A stretch of DNA of 64,000 nt from Microglena sp. YARC (Eukaryota > Chlorophyta > Chlorophyceae > Chlamydomonadales > Chlamydomonadaceae), in the NCBI GenBank assembly GCA_022414725.1, contig CM039464.1, positions 47,114,343 to 47,178,342 on the forward strand, read 5' to 3'. The translations under genes were made by a program, and so were the position numbers. Below the pieces are notes generated by a model. It was not told where the DNA came from. It saw only the letters and a list, made by a program, of their open reading frames with translations, and searched no databases. The stretch's first letter is position 1, and each line of letters starts with the position of its first letter. This document shows positions 63,111-64,000 of the stretch, piece after piece.

Positions 63111-63199
63111 GTGTGAGAGTTTTTTCCTTTTTATGTTGTTGTTGTGACAGGACTTTCACCCCAGGAGGTGGGTCTCCCGACACAAACCAGTGAGAAAGT

Positions 63200-64000
63200 G
63201 TTGTTTCACTGTCTCGTCAGATCACCTGGTGGTGCTGGTGTTAGTGGCGGTGTTGTTGGTGCTGGTGGTGCTGGTGGTGCTGGTGTTGGTGGCGGTGTTG
63301 GTGGTGCTGGTGTTGGTGACGGTGCTGGTGGTCCTGGTTCTGGTGCTGGTGTTAGTGGCGGTGTTGGTGGTGCCGGTGTCAGTGGTGGTGCTGGTTCTGG
63401 TGGTGCTGGTGTTAGTGGCGGTGCTGGTGGTGCTTGTTTTAGTGACGGTGTTGGTGGTGCTAGTGTTGGTGTTGTGGTATTGATAGATTCAATGACCATT
63501 ACGGATGTTCACCTAGGGAAACCTTCTTACGTCTTCTCCTTCCTCTGGGTGGAAGGAGAACACCGGAGGATTCAGTTCGAGGTGTGAGATGTTTTTTTTG
63601 CGGTCAGTTGAGGTGAGCCGCTTTGGCCATCAGTTTTCTTATTGGCGACGCATCACAAATTGAGCGACTCAGTGCAATGCCGGTGCTACGCGACCGTCCT
63701 GGAATCAGGCGCGCGGTGCACATTTTGCTACCTAGCCTGACCAACAGAAACTTGAAACCCCCCACCAGCACCAACAACAACACCAGAACCACCACCTTCA
63801 CCACCAACACCAACACTAACACCAGCACCACCAACACTACCAGAACCAACAACAACACCAACAACATAGCCACTAACACCAGCACCAGCAGCACCACCAA
63901 CAACACAGCCACTAACACCACAAACACCAACACCAACAACAACACCAACAACACAACAACAGGTTTGAAGGATAACCAACCAACCAACAACAGCACGGTT
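63200..64000. repeat. GGTGCTGGTGTT minisatellite and its inverted counterpart
   Basis: At 63220-63480 GGTGCTGGTGTTAGTGGCGG-type units are repeated; at 63757-63990 ACCAACACCAACAACAACAC-type units are their approximate complement. The 275 bases between contain possible exon Y and otherwise nothing recognised. Confidence 0.8.
63487..63582 (+). CDS. Possible exon Y after PK domain 3
   Basis: Between TGATAG and GAG|GTGTGAG lies an open segment reading SMTITDVHLGKPSYVFSFLW, then VEGEHRRIQFE. Its donor, GTGTGAGATGTTTTTTTT, closely resembles that of exon X (GTGTGAGAGTTTTTTCC). The phase does not fit exon X with the donor I chose, so I cannot place it in the protein. It may be an exon, a diverged copy, or chance. 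Confidence 0.25.

Overview
This looks like nuclear DNA of a eukaryote, most plausibly a green alga. The exons are GC-rich and short and are split by spliceosomal introns. The introns are enormous, full of simple repeats, and carry repeats tied to the splice sites. The encoded protein resembles pyruvate kinase (PK) of the green-lineage type, with openings such as [15 protein letters not shown] prasinophyte (Pyramimonadales-like) is my best guess from memory; I could not test it.

Almost all recognisable coding sequence belongs to one plus-strand gene running from about 7.6 kb to at least 63.1 kb. It encodes a chain of three PK domains. I place 24 exons, about 5.1 kb of coding sequence (about 1,700 residues). 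Intron phases agree at nearly every junction, including across the two domain boundaries, which is the main evidence for a single gene. Domain 1 (exons A-F, 7640-13198) and domain 2 (exons H-N, 15682-31516) keep the PK fold but have lost catalytic residues. Domain 3 (exons P-X, 36044-63110) keeps the whole active-site set. The tail after domain 3 resembles an inter-domain linker, so a further domain may lie beyond the right edge.

Layout. 1-7.6 kb: no convincing exon; minisatellites, an 850-bp terminal-inverted-repeat element with a 3-bp target duplication, and MITE-like elements. 7.6-15.8 kb: domain 1 and the first linker. 15.8-31.5 kb: domain 2. 32.2-36.2 kb: second linker and the start of domain 3. 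36-63.1 kb: domain 3, interrupted by a 3.8-kb dimeric satellite (41.1-44.8 kb), kilobases of CA-rich DNA, and a 1,000-N gap at 53001-54000. Bases from about 42.0 to 57.1 kb look like unpolished long-read sequence, and the gap is flanked by two copies of the same 1-kb sequence, probably a false duplication.

Two patterns stand out. First, almost every intron contains a tandem array of the sequence spanning its own exon-intron junction. Second, at least five introns contain a compact element whose inverted ends (GGGGAAGCTGGTCAGCACTT and its complement) lie at the splice sites. In the 165-nt intron 11923-12087 this element is essentially the whole intron, as expected of an introner. Several introns are also bordered by direct repeats of up to about 20 bp containing AG|GT.
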